61,236 bases of DNA from Bacteroidales bacterium (GTDB lineage: Bacteria; Bacteroidota; Bacteroidia; Bacteroidales; JAIPAH01). The position numbers and the translations under genes were made by a program. The notes beneath the pieces are model-generated. The model saw only the letters and a list, made by a program, of their open reading frames with translations. It ran no database searches and had not been told where the DNA came from. The first letter of the stretch is position 1; the number at the start of each line of letters is the position of its first letter. The stretch is from contig JAIPBX010000006.1 of assembly GCA_021738485.1 (NCBI GenBank), positions 1-61,236 of the forward strand, written 5' to 3'. Shown here piece by piece: positions 1-8,269 of this stretch.

Positions 1-115
1 GGATTTCCCCGTCTTTAAACCGATTTTTCAGATCGACGGTGGAATCCAGCAAATACTCAATCTCTTTCTTTGTCCAATCCTGAAAAGTGATCAGGTCTTT
101 TCCTATTAAATCCAT
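1..115 (-). CDS. ygeW: YgeW-like knotted carbamoyltransferase, N-terminal fragment (runs off left edge)
   Basis: Only the first 38 codons are inside the window, read from the ATG at 113-115 towards base 1. The peptide begins MDLIGKDLITFQDWTKKEIE and continues with a leucine-rich helix, which matches the N-terminus of aspartate/ornithine carbamoyltransferase-fold proteins of the YgeW type. The family transfers a carbamoyl group; YgeW's physiological substrate is linked to purine-derived ureido compounds. The call rests largely on context, because this is the last visible gene of a minus-strand run containing ygeY, ygfK, ssnA, hyuA and molybdenum-hydroxylase genes, the usual company of ygeW. 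An ordinary ornithine carbamoyltransferase cannot be excluded from 38 residues. Confidence 0.7.
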   Translation of the reverse strand, partial: MDLIGKDLITFQDWTKKEIEYLLDSTVDLKNRFKDGEI

Positions 116-203
116 ATTTGTTTTTTATTTACAGAGTTTTCTTTTTCTTTTAGAATCTTGAATTTTAATCTTTTATTAAATGACTTTTTTGGTGAAACTT
201 TAT

Positions 204-272
204 GCCCTTGGATTTTTGTGGCTTTCTGGAGCAACTGCCACTAAGGCACTAAGGCACAAAGATTCACTAAGT
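204..272. repeat. Palindromic intergenic repeat, copy a (degenerate left arm)
   Basis: The core is GCCACTAAGGCACTAAGGCA followed by CAAAGATTCACTAAG, preceded by a decayed opposite arm around TTTTTGTGGC (213-222). It belongs to the same family as copies at 776-865, 6752-6837 and 25675-25750. Each is two arms rich in CACTAAG/ACAAAG that pair with each other across a short loop. It lies between ygeW and the GxxExxY gene. Confidence 0.75.
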
Positions 273-280
273 GTTCATTA

Positions 281-709
281 TCAAACAACCATCCTTTTAA
301 TTCCCTCTTTGATGAGGGGGACATTAAAATTAATTAAATATCCTAATCTCTTGCCTGTTAGCTTTAAATGACTAAGAAGTTGGGCTTCCCACACCGGGTT
401 GACATTTTCCAAAGCTTTTAATTCGGCTATGACCTTGTTATCGACCATCACATCCAGCCTCAAGCCTTCATTAAATTCAATTCCTTCAAATGAGATAGGA
501 ATATCTATCTGCCGTTGAACATGGTAACCTTCCTCTCTCAATACATGACAAAGACATGCTTCATAGACTCTTTCTAACAAACCCGGCCCCAGCTCTTTAT
601 GAACCTTGTAGGCCGCATTTACAATAGCTCTCCCGATTCGCTCCTCTTCCTGCGATAAAGGTTGAAACCTTTCTTTATGATTCTTTGAGTCTTCTTGTTT
701 TTGTGGCAT
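281..709 (-). CDS. GxxExxY family protein (PD-(D/E)XK-like fold)
   Basis: This 142-residue protein carries the family signature GLLERVYE (the GxxExxY motif) in its first half, preceded by the typical AAYKVHKELG helix. Further on, LRLDVMVDNKVIAELKA gives the D...ExK arrangement of a PD-(D/E)XK nuclease-like core. The first 15-20 residues are polar and not conserved, so the true start could be an internal one. The function of the family is unknown, although it often sits in intergenic or rRNA-spacer positions. Here it interrupts an otherwise compact purine-catabolic operon between ygeY and ygeW, on the same strand, and has palindromic repeats on both sides (204-272 and 776-865), which suggests arrival as a unit. 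An enzymatic role is inference only. Confidence 0.85.
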   Translation of the reverse strand: MPQKQEDSKNHKERFQPLSQEEERIGRAIVNAAYKVHKELGPGLLERVYEACLCHVLREEGYHVQRQIDIPISFEGIEFNEGLRLDVMVDNKVIAELKALENVNPVWEAQLLSHLKLTGKRLGYLINFNVPLIKEGIKRMVV

Positions 710-758
710 CTTGATTAGGTTTTAGAAGTTATTAATTCACTTTTGCTGCAATTGTATA

Positions 759-882
759 AATGATTATATTTTTTTAACTTAGTGATTCTTAGTGTCTTGG
801 TGTCTTTGTGGCCTTTTCTGATTCGCCTCCAGGACTCAAAGACTCAAGATACAAAGTAATAACTTAATGATTATATTTTTTT
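759..882. repeat. Palindromic repeat copy b between perfect 17-bp direct repeats
   Basis: The sequence AATGATTATATTTTTTT occurs exactly at 759-775 and again at 866-882. Between them (776-865) is a hairpin-type repeat: the left arm is CTTAGTGATTCTTAGTG continuing into TCTTGGTGTCTTTGTGGCC, there is an 11-12 nt loop, and the right arm is degenerate, ending ACTCAAGATACAAAG. The pentamer AACTT also occurs at both inner borders. The direct repeats look like a target-site duplication, but a simple local duplication would give the same picture. Confidence 0.75.
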
Positions 883-927
883 GAAATTCAACATTTAACA
901 ATTTAGTTTTTAAATGCATCACTTTAT

Positions 928-2112
928 TTATTGTTGTTCGAGTGTAAAAGGCAGCAGTGCATAAAAAGCCGCTGCTTTATCCAGATGCTCTATTGGTGTT
1001 TTTTCGTTCGGGGCATGCGCCATCACTTCATTGCCCGGCCCAAAGCCAAGGCAGGGAATTTCATAGCGCCCGCAAACGGCTACGGCATTGGTTGAAAACG
1101 TCCACTTATCCACTACCGGATCTTTTTCAAAAAGGGATTTAAAATTCGTCACCCCGGATTGAATCAGGGGATGATTTTCTTCGATTTTCCAGGTGGGAAA
1201 ATATTTCTCCTGCTTAAACACCGTTCCCTTGTAGCTGGGCTTGTCGTATAGCGGCACTTCCACTGTGGCATCCTCCCCCAGTAAATCGGAAATTTCTTTC
1301 ACTGCCGATTCTTTGGTTTCTCCCCAGGTCAGGCGCCTGTCGATATGGATATTTGCTTTATCCGGTATCGCGCAAAGCGAAGGAGCATCACTGGAAAAAA
1401 CAGTTGGAGCCAGTGTACCTTTTCCAAGGAGTTCATCGGTTTTTAGCTTTTCGTTCAACTCCTCCAGCTGGACGGCAAAACGTGCGGCGTTGTAAATCGT
1501 ATTTTTTCCCCGCTCCGGCGCTGAGGCATGAGCCGAAAGGCCTTTGAAGTAGACTTCCATCTCCATGCGTCCGCGGTGGCCGCGGTAAATATTCAGATTG
1601 GTAGGTTCAGTGATAACACAATAGTCGGGTTTAATTCCCTCTTTTTCGATAAGGTAAAGCCAGGCCATCCCGTCGGCATCCTCCTCCATGATTGTGAATG
1701 TGAAGTAAATGGTCCAGTCACCGTCGTAATTCATTTCCTGCAGAATGCGGGCGGCTGTGATCATGGAAGCCGCTCCTCCTTCCTGGTCTACAGTGCCGCG
1801 GCCATGAACATACCCGTCTTTAATCGTTCCTGAAAAAGGATCAAGCTCCCATTGGGATACATCGCCTGTATCAACCGTATCAATATGGGCATCTACAGCC
1901 AATATTTTTTTGCCGTTGCCTATTTTGGCTATCACATTGCCCAGCCCATCCGTCCAATGATTTTTAATGCCTGCTTTGTCCAGCAGTTCGCTGACTTTTT
2001 CCAGTACTTCTTTTTCTTCCCCGCTCATGGAGGGAATCTTCACCATCCCCGACAAGCACTCACTTGTAAACGATGAGTATTCTTGCGTCTTCTTCAGTAT
2101 TTCCTGTTTCAT
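928..2112 (-). CDS. ygeY: YgeY family M20-type metallohydrolase
   Basis: About 394 residues of the M20/ArgE/DapE peptidase family. Visible motifs are DAHIDTVD (first metal-ligand His), GRGTVDQEGG (bridging Asp), IMEEDADG (general-base and ligand Glu pair), RGRMEMEV before the lid domain, and a C-terminal AHAPNE with the last His ligand. YgeY-type enzymes hydrolyse an amide or ureido intermediate in the purine/urate catabolic cluster; cytoplasmic. The preferred start is the ATG at 2110-2112, preceded by GGAG at good spacing and matching the family N-terminus. An ATG at 2155-2157 would add 15 residues and overlap the end of ygfK by 14 bases. The gene follows ygfK directly, so the two are probably cotranscribed. 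The exact substrate is not readable from sequence. Confidence 0.9.
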   Translation of the reverse strand: MKQEILKKTQEYSSFTSECLSGMVKIPSMSGEEKEVLEKVSELLDKAGIKNHWTDGLGNVIAKIGNGKKILAVDAHIDTVDTGDVSQWELDPFSGTIKDGYVHGRGTVDQEGGAASMITAARILQEMNYDGDWTIYFTFTIMEEDADGMAWLYLIEKEGIKPDYCVITEPTNLNIYRGHRGRMEMEVYFKGLSAHASAPERGKNTIYNAARFAVQLEELNEKLKTDELLGKGTLAPTVFSSDAPSLCAIPDKANIHIDRRLTWGETKESAVKEISDLLGEDATVEVPLYDKPSYKGTVFKQEKYFPTWKIEENHPLIQSGVTNFKSLFEKDPVVDKWTFSTNAVAVCGRYEIPCLGFGPGNEVMAHAPNEKTPIEHLDKAAAFYALLPFTLEQQ

Positions 2113-2143
2113 ATTCTTATTCTCCGGTTGAGTTTTATTGTTC

Positions 2144-5100
2144 TTATGTTCTAACACTTAGCTCTTTGGCTGCTTCATAGATGATGCTCATTTTTATGGC
2201 ATCATCAAAACGCATTTCTTCACTGTTGGTAAGGGTCACTTTTTCAGGATAAAAGTCTTTTGTTCGGAATCGGGCCGTGGCTTTTTCCGATTCATAATGG
2301 AAAGTGTTTCCCTTCTTTTGCAACGATTGCTGATGCCCTTCTTTTTTCATAAAAAGCTTTCCATCATAAAAATGAAATCCTTCTTCCGTTTCCTTAAAGC
2401 TTTTTTCGGTAAGATGCAGTTGCGGTTTATCCCGGAAAGGAGCTCCCGACGAAGGACAGAATGTTTCGCAATTGCCACATTCGTTACAAAAATCCTTGAT
2501 GTTGAGCACCTGGTAACGTTGCTCTATGCGATAAATGCCGGATGTGCCAACATTTATCCGGCCATTTTCCTTTCGTGCATGAGGAATTTCTACCGCAAAC
2601 GGCTCAATTTCATAGGAATGATTGGCCCGGTTGGGGCATACATCCACACAGATGTTGCAAAGTTCATCGCAATACATGCAGCGGCTGGCTTCCTGCTGCA
2701 CCTCATCCGCGGAAAGCGGTTGAATAACGAGACTAAAATCATTTCGCTCTTCCGGTGAACGCTTATTCATCTGCATTCCTCGCTCTACGCGGGCTTTATT
2801 GTATTGCAATTCAGAGAGCGTTACATCCTTTTCCACATGATTTCTTTGGGTATCTGCCGGTTTCACGCCCTTCCTTTTCATGATGTCCCATGCCGCAAAT
2901 TTTCCATCGGCAATGGCCTTAATCAGCGTGGAAGCGCCTCTTTTCGCATCCCCACCAATCAACACATTCTCCGACTCCTCGGTGGAGGCTCCCTGTTTAT
3001 TGATAAACTCCCTGAATTCCGGCTCTACCTCTTGTCCGAATGCCGGAATCACGGTATCGCAGTCAAGGGCAAATTCTTTATCGCCATCGGGAACCGGTTT
3101 GGGGCGACCGCTTTGATCTTTTCCTTCGATCTTCATTTTCCGGAACTTCATGGAAGTTATCCGGCCGTTATCTGTAATTACTTTGGCAGGATTGGCCAGG
3201 TCTGTCCATTCTACTCCTTCTTCCAGGGCTTCCTCCAGCTCCTCGGGATCGGCGGGCATTTCCGAGCGTGTGCGTCGATAAACCAATTTCACGCTTCCTT
3301 CCTTGCTGGCCAAGCGCTTCGCTGTGCGTGCCACATCCAGCGCCACATTCCCACCGCCAAGCACTACAATATTTTTTCCGATACTGGTTTCCCTGTTGGA
3401 TTTGATATCCGAAAGCAATTCAAGCGGCGCTACCAGTCCGGTGGTTACATTTTTCACCCCATCCGTACTGAGATTCTTACTTTTCTGAGCGCCAACGGCG
3501 ATATAGATAAAATCAAATCCGGATTTTAATTCCCTGAATTTTTCCCTGTTGACTTTCGTGCCGTAGTGAATGGTAACGCCCATCTGGCGGATACGCTCAA
3601 TGTCCTTTTTCAGCGAAGTTTCAGAAAGCCGGAATGAAGGGATCGTTTCGGAAACCATTCCACCGGCCTCCTCCCTGGACTCAAATATTTCCACGCTGAA
3701 TCCGGCAAGGGCCAGGTAGTATGCACAACTGAGGCCGGAAGGCCCGGCGCCGATAATGGCCACCTTTCCATGGTTGCCATTTGTATTGCCCATATTTTTC
3801 CCGGCGTTGCTGTTTTCGGCAATAAACCGCTTAATCTCCCGAATCAGCAGCGGATCATCGTAAAGTACCCTGGTGCAGCGTGTCTGGCATTCATGATCGC
3901 ATATCATTCCCGAAACCGAGGGGAAGGGATTGTCATGCATAATCACTTCAAAAGCTTTGTCGTATTCGCCGCGAGCCGCATAATAGAGATACCCGGGAAC
4001 GTTTTGACCCGAAGGACAAGTACTCTCACACGGCGCCTGGATGCAGTCGAAATGATTTAAAGGACGCTCCAGGTAGATGCTGGGTGATTGGGCCTTGTAA
4101 TCGGGATTTTCAAGGACCTGATCCGCATAACGGTTAAGATTTTTCCGGTAAGCTTCAAAAACATTCTCTTCACCGGCTTGTCGCTTGCTGTATTCTTCAA
4201 GACTTTTTGCGCCGGCCGAATCACATTCCTTTTGCAGGATATCGATATACTGGCTGAGTTTTCCATAGCCACCGGGCCTTAGCAAATCGGTACTCACCGT
4301 TACAGGGTTTAATCCGCAGGAAGTGGTGTCAGCGATGTTAAAGGCATCCACCCCACCGGAAAAAGAAACCGGCACTTCCTGCAAGGATTCTTCATTTTTG
4401 AGACGCCGGGCCACATTGATGCTTATCGGGTGCAGCGCTTTCCCACTCATAAACATAGCATCCCCTTCAAACACATCCTTGTGATTGAGCGATTCCAGGG
4501 TGTTGGTAAGCTTAAGACCAAAATGCAGGTTTTCATTCTTTGCGCTCTGCATTAATGACTCGATTACCTCTACCGCCTCTTCGTAGCCGATATCATGTTC
4601 AAAAGCCTCGTCAGGGACGGGCGTTGTGTAACCGTAATCCTGAAGAATTTGGCGAATCTTCTCCGGACCTAAAAGCGTAGGATTGAACTTGATAAACGTA
4701 TGCAAGCCTCTTTCTTTCAGTAAAAACTCCCCAATCTGACGGATTTCACCGGGAGGACATCCGTGCATGGTGGAAAGGGTGACATTGTCGGAAATACAGT
4801 TTGGGATATCCAGCTCTTTGGCCCGGGGATAGAGATCGGCAATAGCATCAAGCTTTTCGTTTTTTTCTTTGCTGCAATCGCTCATCTTATCCAAGAACCA
4901 TTGCACATTATTTTTCTTGATTCCTTCGAGGTCATAGCCGATGCTCATGTTGAAGATTGTACCAATATCTTTCGTCCATCCGAATTTGTCTTTGAGAATA
5001 TGAATCAGAATCCAGGCATTGAGGTATTCATCGTAAGACTGGTGGATTTTCAGTTCCTGCGAAAACTCGCAGTTATAACCTTCAAAAGGCATGTCAATAC

Positions 5101-5392
5101 AGGGCCGGGGAATGTCGAGTTCGTCGTCGGTCTGGACAGTCTTAAGCTCGATGTAGCGGGCCCCACACAGCCATGCACTCACAATGTTCTGGGCCATCTG
5201 GGAATGAGGTCCCGCTGAGATGCCCACCGGATTTTCCAATGGCTGATCAAACATCCGCGTTCTTAACGGATTATTTTTTTGGGGTTGATAAAAAAGCGCT
5301 TCGGGCAGGTCAAAAACCCGTTTCTCTTCTACTCCCTGCATTGTTAGTTCAAACAGATGCCTCCACGAAATCAATGAAAATTCACTATTCAT
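2144..5392 (-). CDS. ygfK: YgfK-like multidomain iron-sulfur flavoprotein oxidoreductase
   Basis: At 1082 residues it is close to E. coli YgfK (about 1030). Domains in order: a dihydroorotate-dehydrogenase-like TIM barrel (residues about 20-400, with VGISAGPHSQMAQN near the start); a GltD-type Fe-S segment (CIQAPCESTCPSG and later CDHECQTRC); an FAD Rossmann motif GAGPSGLSCAYYLALAG; a second nucleotide motif VVLGGGNVALDVA for NAD(P)H; and a C-terminal ferredoxin-like part with CMYCDELCNICVDVCP and CNECGNCETFCP. This suggests electron transfer from a reduced nucleotide through FAD and Fe-S centres to a substrate in the barrel. Its stop overlaps the upstream boundary of ygeY, and its start overlaps the ssnA stop by 8 bases, showing translational coupling. 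The older name 'selenate reductase subunit' reflects a phenotype, not a proven reaction. Confidence 0.92.
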   Translation of the reverse strand: MNSEFSLISWRHLFELTMQGVEEKRVFDLPEALFYQPQKNNPLRTRMFDQPLENPVGISAGPHSQMAQNIVSAWLCGARYIELKTVQTDDELDIPRPCIDMPFEGYNCEFSQELKIHQSYDEYLNAWILIHILKDKFGWTKDIGTIFNMSIGYDLEGIKKNNVQWFLDKMSDCSKEKNEKLDAIADLYPRAKELDIPNCISDNVTLSTMHGCPPGEIRQIGEFLLKERGLHTFIKFNPTLLGPEKIRQILQDYGYTTPVPDEAFEHDIGYEEAVEVIESLMQSAKNENLHFGLKLTNTLESLNHKDVFEGDAMFMSGKALHPISINVARRLKNEESLQEVPVSFSGGVDAFNIADTTSCGLNPVTVSTDLLRPGGYGKLSQYIDILQKECDSAGAKSLEEYSKRQAGEENVFEAYRKNLNRYADQVLENPDYKAQSPSIYLERPLNHFDCIQAPCESTCPSGQNVPGYLYYAARGEYDKAFEVIMHDNPFPSVSGMICDHECQTRCTRVLYDDPLLIREIKRFIAENSNAGKNMGNTNGNHGKVAIIGAGPSGLSCAYYLALAGFSVEIFESREEAGGMVSETIPSFRLSETSLKKDIERIRQMGVTIHYGTKVNREKFRELKSGFDFIYIAVGAQKSKNLSTDGVKNVTTGLVAPLELLSDIKSNRETSIGKNIVVLGGGNVALDVARTAKRLASKEGSVKLVYRRTRSEMPADPEELEEALEEGVEWTDLANPAKVITDNGRITSMKFRKMKIEGKDQSGRPKPVPDGDKEFALDCDTVIPAFGQEVEPEFREFINKQGASTEESENVLIGGDAKRGASTLIKAIADGKFAAWDIMKRKGVKPADTQRNHVEKDVTLSELQYNKARVERGMQMNKRSPEERNDFSLVIQPLSADEVQQEASRCMYCDELCNICVDVCPNRANHSYEIEPFAVEIPHARKENGRINVGTSGIYRIEQRYQVLNIKDFCNECGNCETFCPSSGAPFRDKPQLHLTEKSFKETEEGFHFYDGKLFMKKEGHQQSLQKKGNTFHYESEKATARFRTKDFYPEKVTLTNSEEMRFDDAIKMSIIYEAAKELSVRT

Positions 5393-6668
5393 AAAACCTC
5401 CCCTGTAACTTCCTTGCTGCTTTCTTAATTTCTTTCTTTAACGCTTCTTCGTCGACAGTCTGGATTTTTCCGTCTTTGTATACGATGTTTCCTTCGGATA
5501 TAGTCATGTAGGTTTTTTGTGCGCCGAATCCAAGAATAAGGTGGAAAAAGAGATTGTCCAGGCTTATCGGCGTTTCGGGGATGTAATCCAACACGGCCAA
5601 ATCAGCCGGATGCCCCTTTTGCAAGCCTCCACATTCCGGGAATGCCGATTTGATGATTTCCTCTGAACGACGGAAGAGTTTATCCGCCGGATTTTCCACT
5701 GCGCCGTTTCGGCGCAGGAAATGCGACCTGTAACTACCGATAATATTCCCCGACATGCCGTCAGTACCGACGATATAATCCTTTATTTTTTCGGTATTTA
5801 TCATCCCCACATTGTTATTGGCATTGGATTCAGGATTGGAAACCACGACGGGTTGTTTTTCGTTTATAATCCGGTAATCCTCATCCGAAAGATGCACACA
5901 GTGAATCAACAGGGAACTGCTATTGAGCAAACCGAACTGATCGAGGCGATGTACCGGACCCCGGAAGCCCTGATCCACGCAGAAGTCATAATCTTCTCTT
6001 CCTTCCCCGCAATGGATATGTATCGGCATTCTTTCGGGTTTGGCCTCCTTGATTGCTTTGAGGGAATCATTGCTTAAGGTAAAATTGGCATGCAATCCCA
6101 TCATCCCTGTGGTTAAGATTGAATCCACGCTTTCCTGGTAAAAAATCAGGTTTTCTTCCAGTTGCTTTTGGAAAACATCTTCCCCTTCGCGATCAGAAAT
6201 TTCAAAAGAAAGCGACCCTTTGATCCCGATTTCTTCGAAAGCTTTTTTAATCAAATCAAGGCTTCCCCGCACATAATTATTAGAGGCATGATGATCGAAA
6301 ATGGTCGTCACCCCATATTTTACAGAATCAAGCACGCCGGAGAGTGCCGAATAATAAATTGTTTCCTCATCGAGTACTCGATCAAGAGGCCACCACAGGT
6401 TTTTCAGGATATTGGAGAGCTTATCCGTCGGGCCTAATGGGACAATACCCACGGCAAAGCGCGAATAGAGGTGGTGATGCGGATTCAGCAGTCCGGGGAT
6501 AATTAAGCGGCCGCCGGCATCAATGAACTCACCTTCAGTGTCTTTCATCTCCTCAGCTTTTCCAATTGATGCGATTTTTCCGTCCTCCACCCGGATGAAT
6601 CCATTGTCTAAAAACATTGAATGGCCGTCGGTAATAACTCCGTTTTTTATCGTATAATTTAATGGCAT
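5385..6668 (-). CDS. ssnA: SsnA-like amidohydrolase
   Basis: A 427-residue amidohydrolase of the guanine-deaminase/SsnA group (E. coli SsnA is about 440). Zinc-site motifs visible are NPHHHLYSR (His64-66), HIHCGEG and HCVHLSD, with the late Asp in GTDGMSGN. The N-terminal residues 1-60 and the C-terminal 60 form the usual composite beta-sandwich, including DLAVLDYIPETP. In purine clusters SsnA is taken to deaminate or hydrolyse a ring or ring-opened purine product in the cytoplasm. It is followed by ygfK with an 8-base overlap; the gap to hyuA upstream is about 250 bases and holds a palindromic repeat. The substrate assignment is by neighbourhood, not motif. Confidence 0.9.
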   Translation of the reverse strand: MPLNYTIKNGVITDGHSMFLDNGFIRVEDGKIASIGKAEEMKDTEGEFIDAGGRLIIPGLLNPHHHLYSRFAVGIVPLGPTDKLSNILKNLWWPLDRVLDEETIYYSALSGVLDSVKYGVTTIFDHHASNNYVRGSLDLIKKAFEEIGIKGSLSFEISDREGEDVFQKQLEENLIFYQESVDSILTTGMMGLHANFTLSNDSLKAIKEAKPERMPIHIHCGEGREDYDFCVDQGFRGPVHRLDQFGLLNSSSLLIHCVHLSDEDYRIINEKQPVVVSNPESNANNNVGMINTEKIKDYIVGTDGMSGNIIGSYRSHFLRRNGAVENPADKLFRRSEEIIKSAFPECGGLQKGHPADLAVLDYIPETPISLDNLFFHLILGFGAQKTYMTISEGNIVYKDGKIQTVDEEALKKEIKKAARKLQGRFYE

Positions 6669-6751
6669 AGCTTATTTCTTCTCAGTTTTCGAGTTTGTAA
6701 TGATCCATTTAATCCTCAAAAAAATTTCATTTTTTAAATCTATAACCTTCT

Positions 6752-6837
6752 TTCTTAGTGAATCTTAGTGCCTTCGTGTCTTGGTGGCATTTATTTTATT
6801 TGCCACTAAGGCACAAAGACTCCAAGAAACACAAAGA
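6752..6837. repeat. Palindromic intergenic repeat, copy c
   Basis: Left arm TTCTTAGTGAATCTTAGTG continuing CCTTCGTGTCTTGGTGGC, loop ATTTATTTTATTT, right arm GCCACTAAGGCACAAAGACT ending CCAAGAAACACAAAG. It is the best-preserved hairpin of the family in this window and lies in the 248-base spacer between hyuA and ssnA inside the purine operon. No gene is seen in the rest of that spacer. Confidence 0.8.
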
Positions 6838-6916
6838 ATTATATAACAATAATATCTTATAAATCAATTTATTAAAAACAACTTATGAATTTTAAACTTA
6901 AGTTTATCATATTAAA

Positions 6917-8269
6917 TTATCCTTTTCGTTTAATTAGCTTGCCATATCCGGGCTCCGCTGTAATGCCCCTGTCAGCATCATAAATGACTTGACCTCTAAG
7001 AATGGTATTTCGGATACGCCCTTCCCATTCCATTCCCTCAAAGGGAGTGATCTTTCCTTTGGAATACAGGTCTTTCCCGCGCACCATCCATTTGGTATCC
7101 GGCTCGATGATGACCAGGTCCGCATCTTTTCCGATAGTAATGGACCCTTTCCGGTCATAAAAGCCGTACCTGCGGGCGGCATTTTCCGATATTAGCTCGA
7201 GGAACCGGCTCAGGTTGAGACGTTTTTGAGCATAACCCTCCGAAAACAGGTAGGGCAGGAGTGTAGGATTTCCGGGTATCCCCGAATAATCGGTCCAGAC
7301 CGAGCCCGTATTTTTCTGCTCTTCAGGAGCGGGAGCATGATCGGACGCCATAAAGTCGATGCCGCCTTCCCGCAGAAAGCCCCATAATTCACTTTTATTT
7401 TCTTCCGATTTTACCACCGGAGCGGTTTTAAGGGCGCTGCCGTATTTTTCAAAATCTTCTTTGGAAAAAGCCAGGTAATGCGGGCATGTTTCGCCGGTGA
7501 CGTTTTCAATATCTTTTATCAGCTCGGCAGCGCGAGCTGTAGCCACATGAACGATGTGTAGCTCGGCGCCTGTATGCCGGGCCATACTAATGGCATCCTG
7601 CACGGCAAGTATCTCCGCAATTTCGGGCCGGGAGCGATAATAATTTTCCCAATCAGACCCTTTTGCCTGCTCGACTCTTGTGGCCTCTTCCACAAATCCC
7701 GCATCTTCAGCATGAAGTAAAACAGGAATATTGAATTCTTTGGCTTTCTGAAGCACCCGCATAAACTGATAGCTTGATAACCGCTTAAAGCTATCCATTC
7801 CCGACAGGAAGTATGTTTTGAAGCCCAACACGACATTGGACAGCTCCTCCATTTTTTCTGCAAAGCCTTCCTCGTAAGATTGGGCCGACACGCCACCAAA
7901 AAAGCCGTAATCCACAAGGGCTTTCTTTTCGATATGGTTGTGTTTTTCTTTTAAGTTCTCAAGGTTCGTAACCGGGGGTACGGAGGTACAGGGCATATCA
8001 ATCACGGTGGTGATGCCACCGGATGCGGCCGCCGAGCTCCCGTGCAAGAAATCCTCCCTTTCAGTAAAACCCGGGTCATCAAAATGGACATGCGGATCGA
8101 TGCCGCCTGGAATAACCACGCATCCTCCGGCATCTATCACATTATCCCCGGAAAGGTTACTCCCAAGGGCAGTTATCACGCCATTTTGCGTTTCGATATC
8201 CAGGTTTCTTAGATGATTTTCTCCTGATAGCGCTACTTTTCCGTTTTTGATAAGTAACTTATCACTCAT
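6917..8269 (-). CDS. hyuA: Dihydropyrimidinase/hydantoinase-type cyclic amidohydrolase
   Basis: 450 residues, the normal length for the dihydropyrimidinase, hydantoinase and allantoinase family. The binuclear metal site is visible: His60 and His62 in DPHVHFDDPG, the lysine to be carbamylated (Lys151) in VLGFKTYF, His186 in LLHAED, His241 in HIVHVA, and Asp310 in ASDHAPAP. The enzyme opens a cyclic ureide ring, fitting purine or urate breakdown in the cytoplasm. The start overlaps the end of the molybdenum subunit gene by 8 bases. Allantoinase, D-hydantoinase and dihydropyrimidinase cannot be separated by eye; the gene set favours the HyuA of the xdh-yge cluster. Confidence 0.92.
   Translation of the reverse strand: MSDKLLIKNGKVALSGENHLRNLDIETQNGVITALGSNLSGDNVIDAGGCVVIPGGIDPHVHFDDPGFTEREDFLHGSSAAASGGITTVIDMPCTSVPPVTNLENLKEKHNHIEKKALVDYGFFGGVSAQSYEEGFAEKMEELSNVVLGFKTYFLSGMDSFKRLSSYQFMRVLQKAKEFNIPVLLHAEDAGFVEEATRVEQAKGSDWENYYRSRPEIAEILAVQDAISMARHTGAELHIVHVATARAAELIKDIENVTGETCPHYLAFSKEDFEKYGSALKTAPVVKSEENKSELWGFLREGGIDFMASDHAPAPEEQKNTGSVWTDYSGIPGNPTLLPYLFSEGYAQKRLNLSRFLELISENAARRYGFYDRKGSITIGKDADLVIIEPDTKWMVRGKDLYSKGKITPFEGMEWEGRIRNTILRGQVIYDADRGITAEPGYGKLIKRKG

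Noticed and set aside
180-371. 63-codon plus-strand frame at the left edge
   Set aside because: It overlaps the palindromic repeat and the end of the GxxExxY gene; the translation looks like noise.
2804-3529. 241-codon plus-strand open frame inside ygfK
   Set aside because: Opposite strand of the YgfK nucleotide-binding region, with a random-looking translation.
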